Shown one piece after another: positions 41,348 through 51,362 of a DNA stretch of 64,000 nt. A program made the position numbers and the translations under genes. Numbering within the stretch: position 1 is the first letter of the stretch; each line of letters opens with the position of its first letter. This DNA is from an uncultured Clostridia bacterium (GTDB taxonomy: Bacteria; Bacillota; Clostridia; TANB77; CAG-508), in contig CAKPPO010000002.1 in NCBI GenBank assembly GCA_934177725.1, forward strand, positions 42,981-106,980, written 5' to 3'. The notes beneath the pieces were generated by a model, which was not told the origin of the DNA, ran no database searches, and saw only the letters and a program-made list of their open reading frames with translations.

Positions 41348-44300
41348 TTACTTTCCATCGAAATTATTTGACGTTAAAAATTCTTCAATTTCTTTTAGTT
41401 TTTCTTTATCATTTTTACCCTCTAACATTAATGTAATATAAGGTTCCATTCCTGGTGAAAACTTAACTCTTCTATTGTATTTCTTCACTAACATAGTTAC
41501 TATATCAATATTAAACTTATTATTATCATATAAAAATACAACTCCATCTCTTTTTTGTGTAATTTTTAATATGTTTGCATTTCTTCCTAAGTTTTTAATT
41601 CTTGCTATTTCTAATAGATTTTCAACTTCACTTGGCATTTGTCCATATCTATCTATTATTTCATCTGTAACGTTTTGTATATCTTTCTCTGTTTTGCATA
41701 GTGCTATATCTTGATATACCTCAATTTTTTGACTACTATTCTCTATATACTCTTCAGGTATATAACATGATACTGCTAAATCTATTTGAATATCTTGTTC
41801 TTCCACTTCTTCAATTCCTTGCATTTGTTTTAAAACTTCATCTAATAGTTTGCAATATGTATCATATCCTACTTGTTCCATATGACCATGTTGAATTTCT
41901 CCGTAGCATACTTCCTGCTCCTCTTATTTCTAGGTCACGCATAGCTATTTTAAAACCTGAACCAAACTCGGTAAATTCTTTTATAGCTTTTAATCTTTTT
42001 TCTGCTACTTCTGTTAATAGTTTGTCTCTTTTGTACATAATATATGCATATGCTTGTTTATCTGATCTTCCAACTCTACCTCTTATTTGATAAAGCTGTG
42101 CCAAACCTAATCTATCTGCATTTTCGACAATTATAGTATTTGCATTTGGAATGTCTATACCAGACTCTAAAATTGTAGTACATACAAGTACATCAACCTC
42201 GCCTTTTATAAAGTTCATCATTATTTCTTCTAGTTCATTACCTGTCATTTTTCCATGTGCATATGCAACCCTTGCTTCAGGTACTAAATTTTCAATTTGA
42301 ATTGCTTTCCTCTCTATTCCTTCAACTTTGTTGTACAAATAAAATACTTGACCCTTTCTTTCTAGTTCCTTTGTAATTGCTTCTTTTATAATTTCCTCAT
42401 CATATTCTAATACATAGGTTTGAACAGGTCTTCTGTTTTGTGGTGGTTCATATATAACAGACATATCTCTAACCCCTACAATAGACATATGAAGTGTTCT
42501 AGGAATTGGTGTCGCTGTCATAGTTAGTACATCTATACTTGCCTTGTATTGTTTTATTTTTTCTTTGTCTTTAACTCCAAAACGATGCTCTTCATCTATT
42601 ATTAGCAATCCTAAATCTTTAAATTCTACATCTTTACTCAAGATTCTGTGAGTTCCTATTACAACATCAACCTCACCTAATTTAAGCTTTCTTATTACTT
42701 CGTCTTGTTCTTTCTTAGTTCTAAAACGATTTAATAATTCTACTCTTATTGCAAAGTCTTCCATTCTTTGTTTAAAACTTTCATATTGTTGATTTGCCAA
42801 AACTGTAGTTGGAACCAAATATGCTACTTGCTTTTGATCCATAACAGCCTTAAAAGCTGCACGTATTGCAACTTCAGTTTTTCCATATCCAACATCTCCA
42901 CAAAGAAGCCTATCCATAGGTCTTGGCTGTTCCATATCTTTTTTGGTTTCCTCTATACAACGAAGTTGATCTTCTGTTTCTGCATATGAGAAACTGTCCT
43001 CAAATTGTTTTTGCCATTCGTTATCTTTTGAAAAAGCAAATCCTTTAATCTTCTGTCTTTTAGCATATAATTCCATAAGTTCTTTCGCAACTTCCTGTAA
43101 GTTTCTTTTAACCTTTTGCTTTGTATTTTCCCACTCTTTGCTTCCAAGTTTATTAATTTTAGGTACTGCTTCTCCACCACCAATGTATTTTCTAATACTA
43201 TCTAAATCATTAGTTGGAATATAAAGCATATCGTCATTACGATAACGTATTTTTATATAATCTTTTATAATTCCATCTGCTTTTAAAGTATTTACTCCCA
43301 CAAACTGACCAATACCATGACTTTTGTGAACAACATAATCGCCAATTTTTAAATCAGCAAAAACAACCTTTTCACCTTGTTTAAAACTACTAGAAAGCTT
43401 TCTTTTCTTCTTAACAGAAGGAGCAAACAATTCATCTCCTGCAATAACAATCAAATTCAAGTCGTAACACTCAAATCCAGAAGATAAACTTCCCTCTGTT
43501 ACCACTACCATTGGAGACGTTGCCTTTTGATTAATCTGTCCCTTTTGGAGCACTTGCTCTATTAAATTTCTTTTATATGGAATCTCCTTTTCTTGTAATA
43601 ATTTGACAAATTTATCTGTTTCCTCTTTATTTCCTGCTAGAACTACAACTTCTTTTTTATCATTTAATGCCTTTATTAAATCTCCAATTAATATCTCTAT
43701 TTCACTTTTATAGTATTTTACATCTCTGTAATTAAAATTGTATTTTATATTTGATTTAATTTTAGCACCTAAATCTTGTTTTTCTAGATATACTACTTGC
43801 TTATCTTCTCTTACATAGTCTATCGGTTCAATATTTAATATTGACTCTGGAACATATTTTTCTTTTTCTATTAACGCTTTTATTAAATTTTTATTTTCTA
43901 TTAAAATGTTATCTGACCTTTGTTTTATTTTAGATAATTCATCAAATAGAATAACAAAGTCATTTTCTAAATAATCTAAAAATGTTTCTGTCTTATCATA
44001 AAAACTATTAAAATATTTATCTATTTTACTAATATAATCTCCAGATTCTATTAATTCTATATCTCTATTTATAATTTCTTCTATCTTATTTCTATAATCA
44101 CCTTTTGCTTTTACTTTATCTATATATTCATTACTATTTTGGATTTTTGAAACTATATTTTTTAGTTCATTTTCTAATATAAATTCATGTGCTGGCATTA
44201 TTTCTATTTTGTCTAACATCTCATTTGAACGTTGTGATGAAATGCTAAAATTTCTAATAGAATCTACTTCATCTCCCCAAAGTTCAACACGTACACCTTT

Positions 44301-44867
44301 TGTTTCTGTAAGTGCCACATCTATTATATCTCCACGCACACTAAACTGACCCTTTCCTTCGATTAGGTCACTTCTTTCATATCCTAGTAAAATTAAATTT
44401 TGTTTAACTTCTTCTAAAGAATATCTTTTCCCCACCTTAAATTCTAAACAATTTTTATACAAACTTGATTTTGTAATCATTTTTTGCATTAAAGCTTCTA
44501 CTGTCGTTACAACTATTTTAGCCTTTTTCTTTTGAATTTTGTTTAATACTTCAATTCTCTCATATGGTAAGTCTTTACTTTCTGCAATATAGTCATAACT
44601 TGCAATTTCTCTTTTTGGAAAATATAACACTTCTTCAAATTCATTTGTAAAATAGCTTAAGTCTTTTACCATTTTTCTTGCCTCTATTTCATTATATGTA
44701 ACAATACAAATTGGTCTATTTAAGCTTTGTTTTGTGCTATATGCAAATTGAATCTTTCCAACGTCTGATAAGCCCGATATTGTTATCGGGCTATTTTTTT
44801 CTTCTATCTCTTGTATATATTGTTTGAATTTTTGGAGTTCTTGTAGCTTTGATATAATAGTATTCAT
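41348..44867 (-). CDS. mfd: transcription-repair coupling factor, +1 frameshift at CGG
   Basis: The long frame from 44867 contains all Mfd modules: UvrB-like N-terminus, RNA polymerase interaction domain ([19 protein letters not shown]), helicase motifs [15 protein letters not shown] and [16 protein letters not shown], and the TRG region ending [12 protein letters not shown]. There it meets CGG at 41903-41901 and the zero frame stops 15 codons later. Dropping the C restores [20 protein letters not shown], the conserved continuation, and the C-terminal D7 domain to 41348. The product is 1172 residues, the normal length. Mfd removes stalled RNA polymerase and recruits UvrA. Confidence 0.92.
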
Positions 44868-44962
44868 TGTAAGTATCTCCTAAATTTTGTTTTGTATATT
44901 ATATATCATTTACAATTATTTTAAAAGTAGTTTTATAAAAATTATTTATTCTATAAATAAAC

Positions 44963-45013
44963 TCTGTCCCAAATTGTGGAAAGGTACCAATTGTGAACTG
45001 TCCCTAATTGGTA
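44963..45013. repeat. GGGAC-core inverted repeat
   Basis: CTGTCCCAAATTGTG and ACTGTCCCTAATTGG-type arms around GGTACCAATTGTG, between mfd and ylbJ. Similar to the element at 32133-32173. Confidence 0.55.
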
Positions 45014-45054
45014 TATTTGTTTTTTATTTGCATATATTTAAATGAGGTAATTCT

Positions 45055-46137
45055 ATGCAAAATATTAAATCTAATTCTAATAAAGTAACTACAAGATTCT
45101 TCTTTATTTCCATAAAAAACTATATTCTACCCACAATTTTTTGTTTATTTACTATTTGTTTAGTTATATTTTCTAAAAGTAATTTGACAGCTGCTAAAAA
45201 TGGGCTTGTTCTATGGGCAAATAACGTAGTTCCTTCACTTCTTCCATTTTTTATTGCAACAGAGCTCTTAGGTTACACAAATGTCGTAAATAAACTTGGT
45301 AAATTGCTAAATCCTATTATGCGACCTATTTTTAATGTCCCCGGTGTTGGAAGTTATGCCCTTCTAATGGGTATAATTAGCGGTTACCCTACTGGTGCTA
45401 AAATAGTTTGTAATTTAAAGGAACAGGGGCTTTTAACTGATGTTGAATCTGAACGATTACTTGCTTTTACAAATAATTCTGGACCTCTTTTTATATTAGG
45501 AACTGTTGGAGTTAGTTTATTTGGTAATACTTTAATTGGATTTCTACTTTTATTAACACATATATTATCTTGTATTACTGTAGGAGTTTTATTTAGGTTT
45601 TGGAAAAGAAACAAAAAAATAAATTACTCTAGTTTTAAAATTAATACTAAGAATTCTAAACCTCAAGTAAATTTTTCTAACCTAGGCGAAATATTAGGAA
45701 AAAGTATTACTTCTTCTATCTCAACTGTTGTCATGATAGGTGGCTTTGTAGTTTTATTTAGTGTTATACTTTCTATTTTAAAAAATAGTAATATTATAGA
45801 ATTATTAGCTAATATCATTTTTCCTATTTTTAAATTATTTGGAATACAAGATTTTAATTTTTGTACTTCTTTTATCTCTGGAATTTTAGAACTAACTAAT
45901 GGAGTTATGGGCATTTCTACTATTCCATGCAAGAATATATCAATTAATATTATATTAACTAGCTTTTTATTAGGTTTTGCCGGAATTTCTATATTGTTAC
46001 AAGTGTATAGTATAATTGCTAAATCAAATATATCTATAAAGCCTTATATTGTAGGAAAACTTTTACATGGTTTATTTGCCACTTTATATACTTTTTTATT
46101 TATTACTTATTGTCCTATTTTTAACTTAAATTTATAA
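45055..46137 (+). CDS. ylbJ: sporulation integral membrane protein YlbJ
   Basis: A 360-residue membrane protein with about eight helices and the nucleoside-recognition (Gate) signature: LVLWANNVVPSLLPFFIATE and GIISGYPTGAKIVCNLKEQG. YlbJ is required for spore formation in B. subtilis. GAGG lies nine bases before the ATG. Its presence suggests the host belongs to a spore-forming lineage. Confidence 0.85.
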   Translation: MQNIKSNSNKVTTRFFFISIKNYILPTIFCLFTICLVIFSKSNLTAAKNGLVLWANNVVPSLLPFFIATELLGYTNVVNKLGKLLNPIMRPIFNVPGVGSYALLMGIISGYPTGAKIVCNLKEQGLLTDVESERLLAFTNNSGPLFILGTVGVSLFGNTLIGFLLLLTHILSCITVGVLFRFWKRNKKINYSSFKINTKNSKPQVNFSNLGEILGKSITSSISTVVMIGGFVVLFSVILSILKNSNIIELLANIIFPIFKLFGIQDFNFCTSFISGILELTNGVMGISTIPCKNISINIILTSFLLGFAGISILLQVYSIIAKSNISIKPYIVGKLLHGLFATLYTFLFITYCPIFNLNL

Positions 46138-46197
46138 TGTTTGGTTATATTTTGTTGTTTAATTTCATATACTTAAATAAAAAGAGAGGTAATGTTA

Positions 46198-46434
46198 ATG
46201 GAAAAAAATACAGATTTTAATAACTTTGGTGGTTTTTATGGCTATTCGCCTTTTCCCCCTTATGAAGGTTTTGATCCAAATTTAGCAGATAATGCTTTCA
46301 ATCCTGTAGCACAATATGAACAAGGCTATATGTATTATAGGTATTTAACACAAGCCTTAGAATACAAAATCAAATGTAAGGAATTTGAAAAATTAAATGA
46401 AAAAGATTCCAGAGTTGAGAGAAGAGTTAATTAA
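46198..46434 (+). CDS. small aromatic protein, 78 aa, unknown
   Basis: The ATG at 46198 (MEKNTDFNNFGGFYG) is eight bases after GAGAGG; the ATG at 46192 is only two bases from it. The N-terminal half is Phe/Tyr/Pro-rich (YSPFPPYEGFDPN) and the C-terminal half is charged. A spore-coat-like small protein is possible given the neighbouring ylbJ, but nothing proves it. Confidence 0.55.
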   Translation: MEKNTDFNNFGGFYGYSPFPPYEGFDPNLADNAFNPVAQYEQGYMYYRYLTQALEYKIKCKEFEKLNEKDSRVERRVN

Positions 46435-46576
46435 TCTCTTCTTTTTGCATAAATTAATCTTTAAATAGTATATAAATTAAAACAAATTTTACATATTTAT
46501 TTTACTTTTTATGTTAAAAATATTGATTTTTTTTTCGATTTGTGGTAATATAATATTATGTTAAAGAAGAACCTAA

Positions 46577-46615
46577 AGGAGGTGCATTGCTTAGTATTAA
46601 GACTAAGTAACGAAA
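46577..46615 (+). promoter_or_regulatory. distant ribosome site with hairpin or short leader frame
   Basis: GGAGG (46577-46581) is about 35 bases before the ATG at 46616. Between them are a hairpin CTTAG...CTAAG and a possible TTG-started frame of seven codons ending in TAA eight bases before the ATG. Either the hairpin brings the site close to the ATG, or the short frame couples translation. Confidence 0.35.
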
Positions 46616-46984
46616 ATGAAAACTATTGTAAAAGATAATTCAAACAATATATTATTTAGAATAAGGGAAGATACTAAAAATTTTTTTTCTATCTTATTTG
46701 GTAACTCTAGTGATTTTTTTGGAGACTCTCTTGATGATTATAAAAATCTCGACTATGAAGTTGTCCAAGCATTAAAAGAAAGTGAAAAACTAATTAATAA
46801 AACAGCTATAGAATATGAATCAAGTATTGGTATACCTAGTCAATCAAAAAAGAAAAATATAACTAAAACAACATCAAAAAAGATTTCAGAATCCAAATCT
46901 AATGCTGTAAATCCAATTATAAATAGAACTACAAATACTGATAGAAATATATCATTAATTAAAGGTTTTGATAATGAAAGATAG
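46616..46984 (+). CDS. hypothetical protein, 122 aa
   Basis: A protein with a helical N-terminus (MKTIVKDNSNNILFRIREDT) and a low-complexity Lys/Ser/Thr-rich second half (SKKKNITKTTSKKISESKSN). No domain recognised. It is followed by a strong terminator and then tRNA-Met. Confidence 0.55.
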   Translation: MKTIVKDNSNNILFRIREDTKNFFSILFGNSSDFFGDSLDDYKNLDYEVVQALKESEKLINKTAIEYESSIGIPSQSKKKNITKTTSKKISESKSNAVNPIINRTTNTDRNISLIKGFDNER

Positions 46985-46990
46985 TATATA

Positions 46991-47023
46991 AAAAGAACAA
47001 TTTAAAAAAATTGTTCTTTTTTT
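46991..47023 (+). terminator. terminator before tRNA-Met
   Basis: AAAAGAACAATTT and AAATTGTTCTTTT form a 13-pair stem followed by TTTC. It ends the 46616 gene. Confidence 0.75.
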
Positions 47024-47024
47024 C

Positions 47025-47053
47025 TTGACAAATGTCTAATTTGCTATTATAAT
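47025..47053 (+). promoter_or_regulatory. consensus promoter of tRNA-Met
   Basis: TTGACA (47025-47030), exactly 17 bases, TATAAT (47048-47053). It is a perfect sigma-A promoter and lies 22 bases before the tRNA. Confidence 0.85.
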
Positions 47054-47075
47054 AATACTTGTCTTATTTACATAT

Positions 47076-47152
47076 GGCGAAGTAGCTCAGTTGGCTAGAG
47101 CATCCGGTTCATACCCGGCAGGTCATGTGTTCGAATCACATCTTCGCTACCA
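47076..47152 (+). tRNA. tRNA-Met (CAU)
   Basis: Acceptor GGCGAAG/CTTCGCT, D arm GCTC/GAGC, anticodon arm with loop TTCATAC (anticodon CAT), T arm ATGTG/CACAT with loop TTCGAAT, encoded CCA at 47150-47152. It is probably an elongator type (it lacks the initiator GGG/CCC anticodon stem). Its 3' end matches that of the phage tRNA at 11568. Confidence 0.93.
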
Positions 47153-47153
47153 A

Positions 47154-47187
47154 AAAAGGTTGTATTTTAAAATACAACCTTTTTTAT
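47154..47187 (+). terminator. terminator after tRNA-Met
   Basis: AAAAGGTTGTATTTT and AAAATACAACCTTTT, a perfect 15-pair stem, followed by TTATTTT. Confidence 0.8.
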
Positions 47188-47286
47188 TTTAGCTATCTAT
47201 CAACTGTTTTTTTGCTCCGTCCCAAAAAACATCACAAAAAACAGTTTAAAAATGCAAAATTAAAAGAAGATTTTTAAAATCTTCTT

Positions 47287-48564
47287 TTAGTTCATATAAT
47301 CTCTTAATTTTTTAGAACGTGATGGGTGTCTTAATTTTCTTAATGCTTTTGCTTCTATTTGACGAATTCTTTCTCTTGTTACCATGAATTCTTTTCCTAC
47401 TTCTTCTAGTGTACGTGCTTTTCCATCTTCTAATCCAAATCTTAGTTTAAGTACTTTAGCTTCCCTTGGGGTTAATGTTTGCATTACTTCTTCTAATTGT
47501 TCTCTAAGTAAAGTATATGCTGCTGAGTCTTGTGGAGCTGGGCTGTCATCATCTTGTATAAAATCTCCTAAATGACTATCATCTTCTTCTCCAATAGGTG
47601 TCTCTAAAGATACTGGATCTTGTGCTATTTTTTGTATTTCCATTACTTTTTCAACTGGTATTTCCATTTCTTTTGCTATTTCTTCTGGGGTAGGCTCTCT
47701 ACCTAATTGTTGTAATAGATGTCTTGATGTACGTATTAATTTATTTATTGTTTCTACCATATGCACTGGAATACGAATTGTTCTTGCTTGGTCTGCAATT
47801 GCTCTTGTAATTGCTTGACGAATCCACCATGTAGCATAAGTACTAAATTTGAATCCTTTTGTATAATCAAATTTTTCAACTGCTTTTATTAGACCCATAT
47901 TTCCTTCTTGTATTAAATCTAATAATAGCATTCCTCTTCCTACATATTTTTTAGCAATACTAACAACTAATCTTAAGTTTGATTCTGCAAGTTTTTGTTT
48001 TGCTTCTTCATCACCTTGTAATACTTTTTCTGCAAGTTCTAATTCTTGGTCATAAGTTAATAGTGGAATTCTACCAATTTCTCTTAAATACATACGAACT
48101 GGATCATCTACATTTATACCATCCATTCCTGCATTTAAGTCAATATCTTCTAATTTAATATCTTCAACTTCTTCTAAGTCTTCGATATTTGGCTCCTCTA
48201 AATCCTCTTCTATATCTAGTCCTAAATCTTCAAAAGCATCAAAAACTTTATCTATTTGTTCTGGATTTTCTTCTTCTAATTCACTTGCAAGTTCACCATA
48301 AGTCATTTTTCCATTACTTTTTGCTTTTTCTATAATTTCTTTTACCTTGTCTTTTTCTGTTTCTTCTGCATTATTTTCATTTGATATTTTTTCTTTTTTA
48401 TTTTTTTTAGATTTAGCTTCTTTTTCTTCTTCTTTTACTTCTTTTACCTTTTTAGGTTTTATTTCTTCTTGTTTATTAGCTTTTTCGTCTACTAGTTCTT
48501 CTTTTTTTACTTTCTTTGTTTTAGTTTCTTTTACTTTTTTCTCTGATTCTTCAGCTTTTGCCAC
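47287..48564 (-). CDS. rpoD: RNA polymerase primary sigma factor
   Basis: A 425-residue sigma-70. It has a long Lys/Glu-rich N-terminal extension (residues 1-75), then sigma 1.1-like and 1.2. Region 2 contains [20 protein letters not shown] and the -10 recognition helix; region 4.2 has [20 protein letters not shown] and the usual end KLRDYMN. It directs housekeeping transcription, consistent with TTGACA/TATAAT promoters here. Twelve bases downstream of dnaG, as in most Firmicutes. Confidence 0.96.
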   Translation of the reverse strand: MAKAEESEKKVKETKTKKVKKEELVDEKANKQEEIKPKKVKEVKEEEKEAKSKKNKKEKISNENNAEETEKDKVKEIIEKAKSNGKMTYGELASELEEENPEQIDKVFDAFEDLGLDIEEDLEEPNIEDLEEVEDIKLEDIDLNAGMDGINVDDPVRMYLREIGRIPLLTYDQELELAEKVLQGDEEAKQKLAESNLRLVVSIAKKYVGRGMLLLDLIQEGNMGLIKAVEKFDYTKGFKFSTYATWWIRQAITRAIADQARTIRIPVHMVETINKLIRTSRHLLQQLGREPTPEEIAKEMEIPVEKVMEIQKIAQDPVSLETPIGEEDDSHLGDFIQDDDSPAPQDSAAYTLLREQLEEVMQTLTPREAKVLKLRFGLEDGKARTLEEVGKEFMVTRERIRQIEAKALRKLRHPSRSKKLRDYMN

Positions 48565-48576
48565 TGATAATCCCCC

Positions 48577-50358
48577 CTACTTCATTTTGACTAATTGTAT
48601 AATAATATCATTTAGCCTTTTTTCTAATTCATACTTTTGCTCTTGAGTTAAGCCCTCTTCTTCAAGTTGTCTTAAAATTTCATTTCTTTCCAATGTAATC
48701 TTTTCTTTTTCATATATTTTTAATATATCATCTATACACTTGTTTACTTCTGTAATTTCAAAGTCATATGCTAAAATCCATGTAATTTCATTAATAATAT
48801 TTTCGTCTTCAAACCAATCTAGCACATTATTTGTATTAATATTTCCTTTTTCGAATTCTTCATACAATTTTTTTACTATAGCTTTGTTTGTTTCGTTCTT
48901 TATATCCTCTACATTTATTTTTGCTCTTATTTTTTCATAGCTTTCGTTTGGATAATTAATTAAAAGATATATTATTAATTTTTCTTTTTTATCATTTGCA
49001 TTATCTTCTTTGATCGTTGGTTTTACTTCTAACCTTGGCTTTGATTTTTCAAGTATTTTTTTACTTATTGTAGATGTATTTTCCAATTTACTTATTTCTG
49101 CATAAATTGCTTCTTTTGAAATTTGATATTCAGATGCTATTTTTTGTACATAAACTTCTCTTTCAATTTCGTTATCTATTTTTGAAAGTACTTTTGCAAT
49201 TTCTTTCAGAAATTTGATTTTGTCATTTGGATGTTCAAGATTCAAACTATTTTTTAGCACTTTTACTTTATACTCTACCAATGAAATTGCCTTTTCTACT
49301 TGTTTTTCGAATCTTTCTGGTCCATATTTTACAACAAATTCATCTGGGTCTTTTGCACCTTCTATTTGTAGAATTCTAACATCACAGCCTAAGCCTTGTA
49401 AAATTTCTAATCCACGCATTGTAGCAGCTTGTCCAGCTCCATCTGCGTCATAACCTATTATAACCTGCTGACTACTTCTTCTAAGTAATCTTCCCTGAGC
49501 TTCTGTCATAGCTGTACCTAAAGAAGCTACTGCATACGAAATTCCTCTTTGATGAAGTGATATAGCATCCATATAACCTTCAACAATAATAATTTTCTTT
49601 AAGTCTGATCTTTTTGCAACATTTAGCCCAAATAGATGTCTTCCTTTGCTATAAACTATATTTTCAGGTGAATTTATATATTTAGGTTTACTATCATCTA
49701 AGACTCTACCACCAAATGCTATAACTCTGTTTCTAACGTCTTGAATTGGAAACATTAGTCTTCCTCTAAATCTGTCTATAAATTTACCATCTTGAGTTTT
49801 ATTTACTAGACTTGATGCTAATATTTCTTCTTCTGTAAAGCCTTTTGCTTTTAGCATTAAATATAATTCATTAAAAGTTCCAGAATAACCTATTAAAAAG
49901 TTTTTTAATGTGTTATTATCTAATCTTCTTTTTTTTACATATTCTTGTGCTTTTTTAGCTGATGGCTTATATAAATTTTCATGATAAAATTTAGCTGTTA
50001 ATTCGTTAATTTCGTATACTTTTGATTTTAGTTGTAATAGTTTATTATCTTCTTCATTTTCAAGTGTAGGAAGTTCTACCCCTGACCTTTCAGCAAGCAT
50101 TTCTACTGTTTCTCTAAAGCTTAGGTTTTCAATTTTACTCACAAAATGAAATACATTTCCACCTACACCACAGCCAAAACAATGAAAAATTTGCTTGTCT
50201 GGAGAAACAGAAAAAGAAGGTGATTTTTCCTTATGGAATGGACATAATCCAAAAAAGTTTCTACCACTTCTTTTTAATACTACATATTGTGATATTATAT
50301 CTACTATATCATTTCTACTCTTTATTTCTTCAATTAACTCATCACTATATCTTACCAT
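48577..50358 (-). CDS. dnaG: DNA primase
   Basis: A 593-residue primase: CHC2 zinc finger LCPFHKEKSPSFSVSPDKQ and HCFGCGVGG (residues 38-65), primase core, TOPRIM signature IIIVEGYMDAISLHQ near 257 and the helicase-binding C-terminal domain. It makes RNA primers at the replication fork. It forms the conserved dnaG-rpoD operon. Confidence 0.96.
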   Translation of the reverse strand: MVRYSDELIEEIKSRNDIVDIISQYVVLKRSGRNFFGLCPFHKEKSPSFSVSPDKQIFHCFGCGVGGNVFHFVSKIENLSFRETVEMLAERSGVELPTLENEEDNKLLQLKSKVYEINELTAKFYHENLYKPSAKKAQEYVKKRRLDNNTLKNFLIGYSGTFNELYLMLKAKGFTEEEILASSLVNKTQDGKFIDRFRGRLMFPIQDVRNRVIAFGGRVLDDSKPKYINSPENIVYSKGRHLFGLNVAKRSDLKKIIIVEGYMDAISLHQRGISYAVASLGTAMTEAQGRLLRRSSQQVIIGYDADGAGQAATMRGLEILQGLGCDVRILQIEGAKDPDEFVVKYGPERFEKQVEKAISLVEYKVKVLKNSLNLEHPNDKIKFLKEIAKVLSKIDNEIEREVYVQKIASEYQISKEAIYAEISKLENTSTISKKILEKSKPRLEVKPTIKEDNANDKKEKLIIYLLINYPNESYEKIRAKINVEDIKNETNKAIVKKLYEEFEKGNINTNNVLDWFEDENIINEITWILAYDFEITEVNKCIDDILKIYEKEKITLERNEILRQLEEEGLTQEQKYELEKRLNDIIIQLVKMK

Positions 50359-50568
50359 TTTGGTTTACCTTTCTTTACCATAAATATATTATTCGACATA
50401 AATAACATAAATCCTTCTTTTATGTTATGTAAAATGACATTTTTCGTTTTTTATTCTATTTCTAATTTATCTACAGGTTATAAAACATCTTCTTGTAATA
50501 AACAATAATCCTTATCTATACTTAATAATTTTATTCTAAATTTACAAATCTTTCTATAATACAATAAA

Positions 50569-50594
50569 GACGACTAATAATAAGTCGTCTTAAG
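50569..50594 (-). terminator. hairpin after carD
   Basis: AAGACGACT and AGTCGTCTT form a 9-pair perfect stem. The U-run after it is weak. The 170 bases from here to dnaG hold nothing else recognisable apart from an ATAACATAAA/TTTATGTTAT inverted pair. Confidence 0.55.
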
Positions 50595-50600
50595 TTCTTT

Positions 50601-51179
50601 TTATAAGTTTGTTCCTGTTCCATCAAATGGAATAAATTTTTTAACAATATCTTTTCCAATTTCGTTTGTTGCATGTTCTTCTGGTAATTTATATTCTTCA
50701 AATGACATTGTAATTTTGTTATCTATTAAAGTTTCTACTTCTTCTTGTGATGCATGCTCTGCTAAAACTAATTCACTAACTAATATTTGTTTTGCATTGT
50801 TAAGCATTTTTTTCTCTCCTGTAGATAGACCTTTTTCTTTTTGTTTAAAGCTTAAATTTCTAACTACATCTGCTACTTCGTAGATATCTCCACTTCTCAT
50901 TTTTTCCATGTTATCACGGTATCTTTTATTCCAATTGTTTGACATTTCTGTTTCATTTTCTTCTAATATTTCGAATACCTTACCTGCGTTTTCTTTGCTT
51001 ATTATATTTCTAACACCTATTTCTTCTGCCTTAACTGTTGGTACCATTACTTTTACTTCTCCAGGCATTTTTATAATATAATAGGCTTGTTTTTCACCTA
51101 AAATATCTTTCTCTTCAATTGCATCAATAGTTCCTGCTCCATGCATTGGATATACTATTTTATCACCTATATTGAACAT
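50601..51179 (-). CDS. CarD/CdnL-type transcription regulator
   Basis: A 192-residue protein, longer than typical CarD. The N-terminal RNA polymerase interaction domain is FNIGDKIVYPMHGAGTIDAI...IKMPGEVKVMVPT, followed by a helical DNA-binding domain that includes FKQKEKGLSTGEKKMLNNAK. CarD proteins stabilise open complexes at rRNA and housekeeping promoters. AGGGAG lies upstream. Confidence 0.88.
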   Translation of the reverse strand: MFNIGDKIVYPMHGAGTIDAIEEKDILGEKQAYYIIKMPGEVKVMVPTVKAEEIGVRNIISKENAGKVFEILEENETEMSNNWNKRYRDNMEKMRSGDIYEVADVVRNLSFKQKEKGLSTGEKKMLNNAKQILVSELVLAEHASQEEVETLIDNKITMSFEEYKLPEEHATNEIGKDIVKKFIPFDGTGTNL

Positions 51180-51362
51180 ATAAGCACTCCCTCTCTACTA
51201 TATTTATTAGTTTATGTCAGTCAAGAAAGGTTTCGATTCTCTTTTTTAACTACATTTATATTATACTACAATTTTTGGTAAAAGTCAAAAGATTTTCCAA
51301 AATATTTTTTCATAACTTTATTAATAATTCAAAAATGAACTAAAAATAATTTTAGTTCATTT

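Noticed and set aside
2427..41903. Simple explanation of the seven frameshifts as random sequencing errors or phage decay
   Set aside because: Random single-base errors would not all produce an in-frame CGG before a glycine codon, nor spare every other codon, nor include essential host genes. A motif-specific systematic error remains possible and is listed as the main check.
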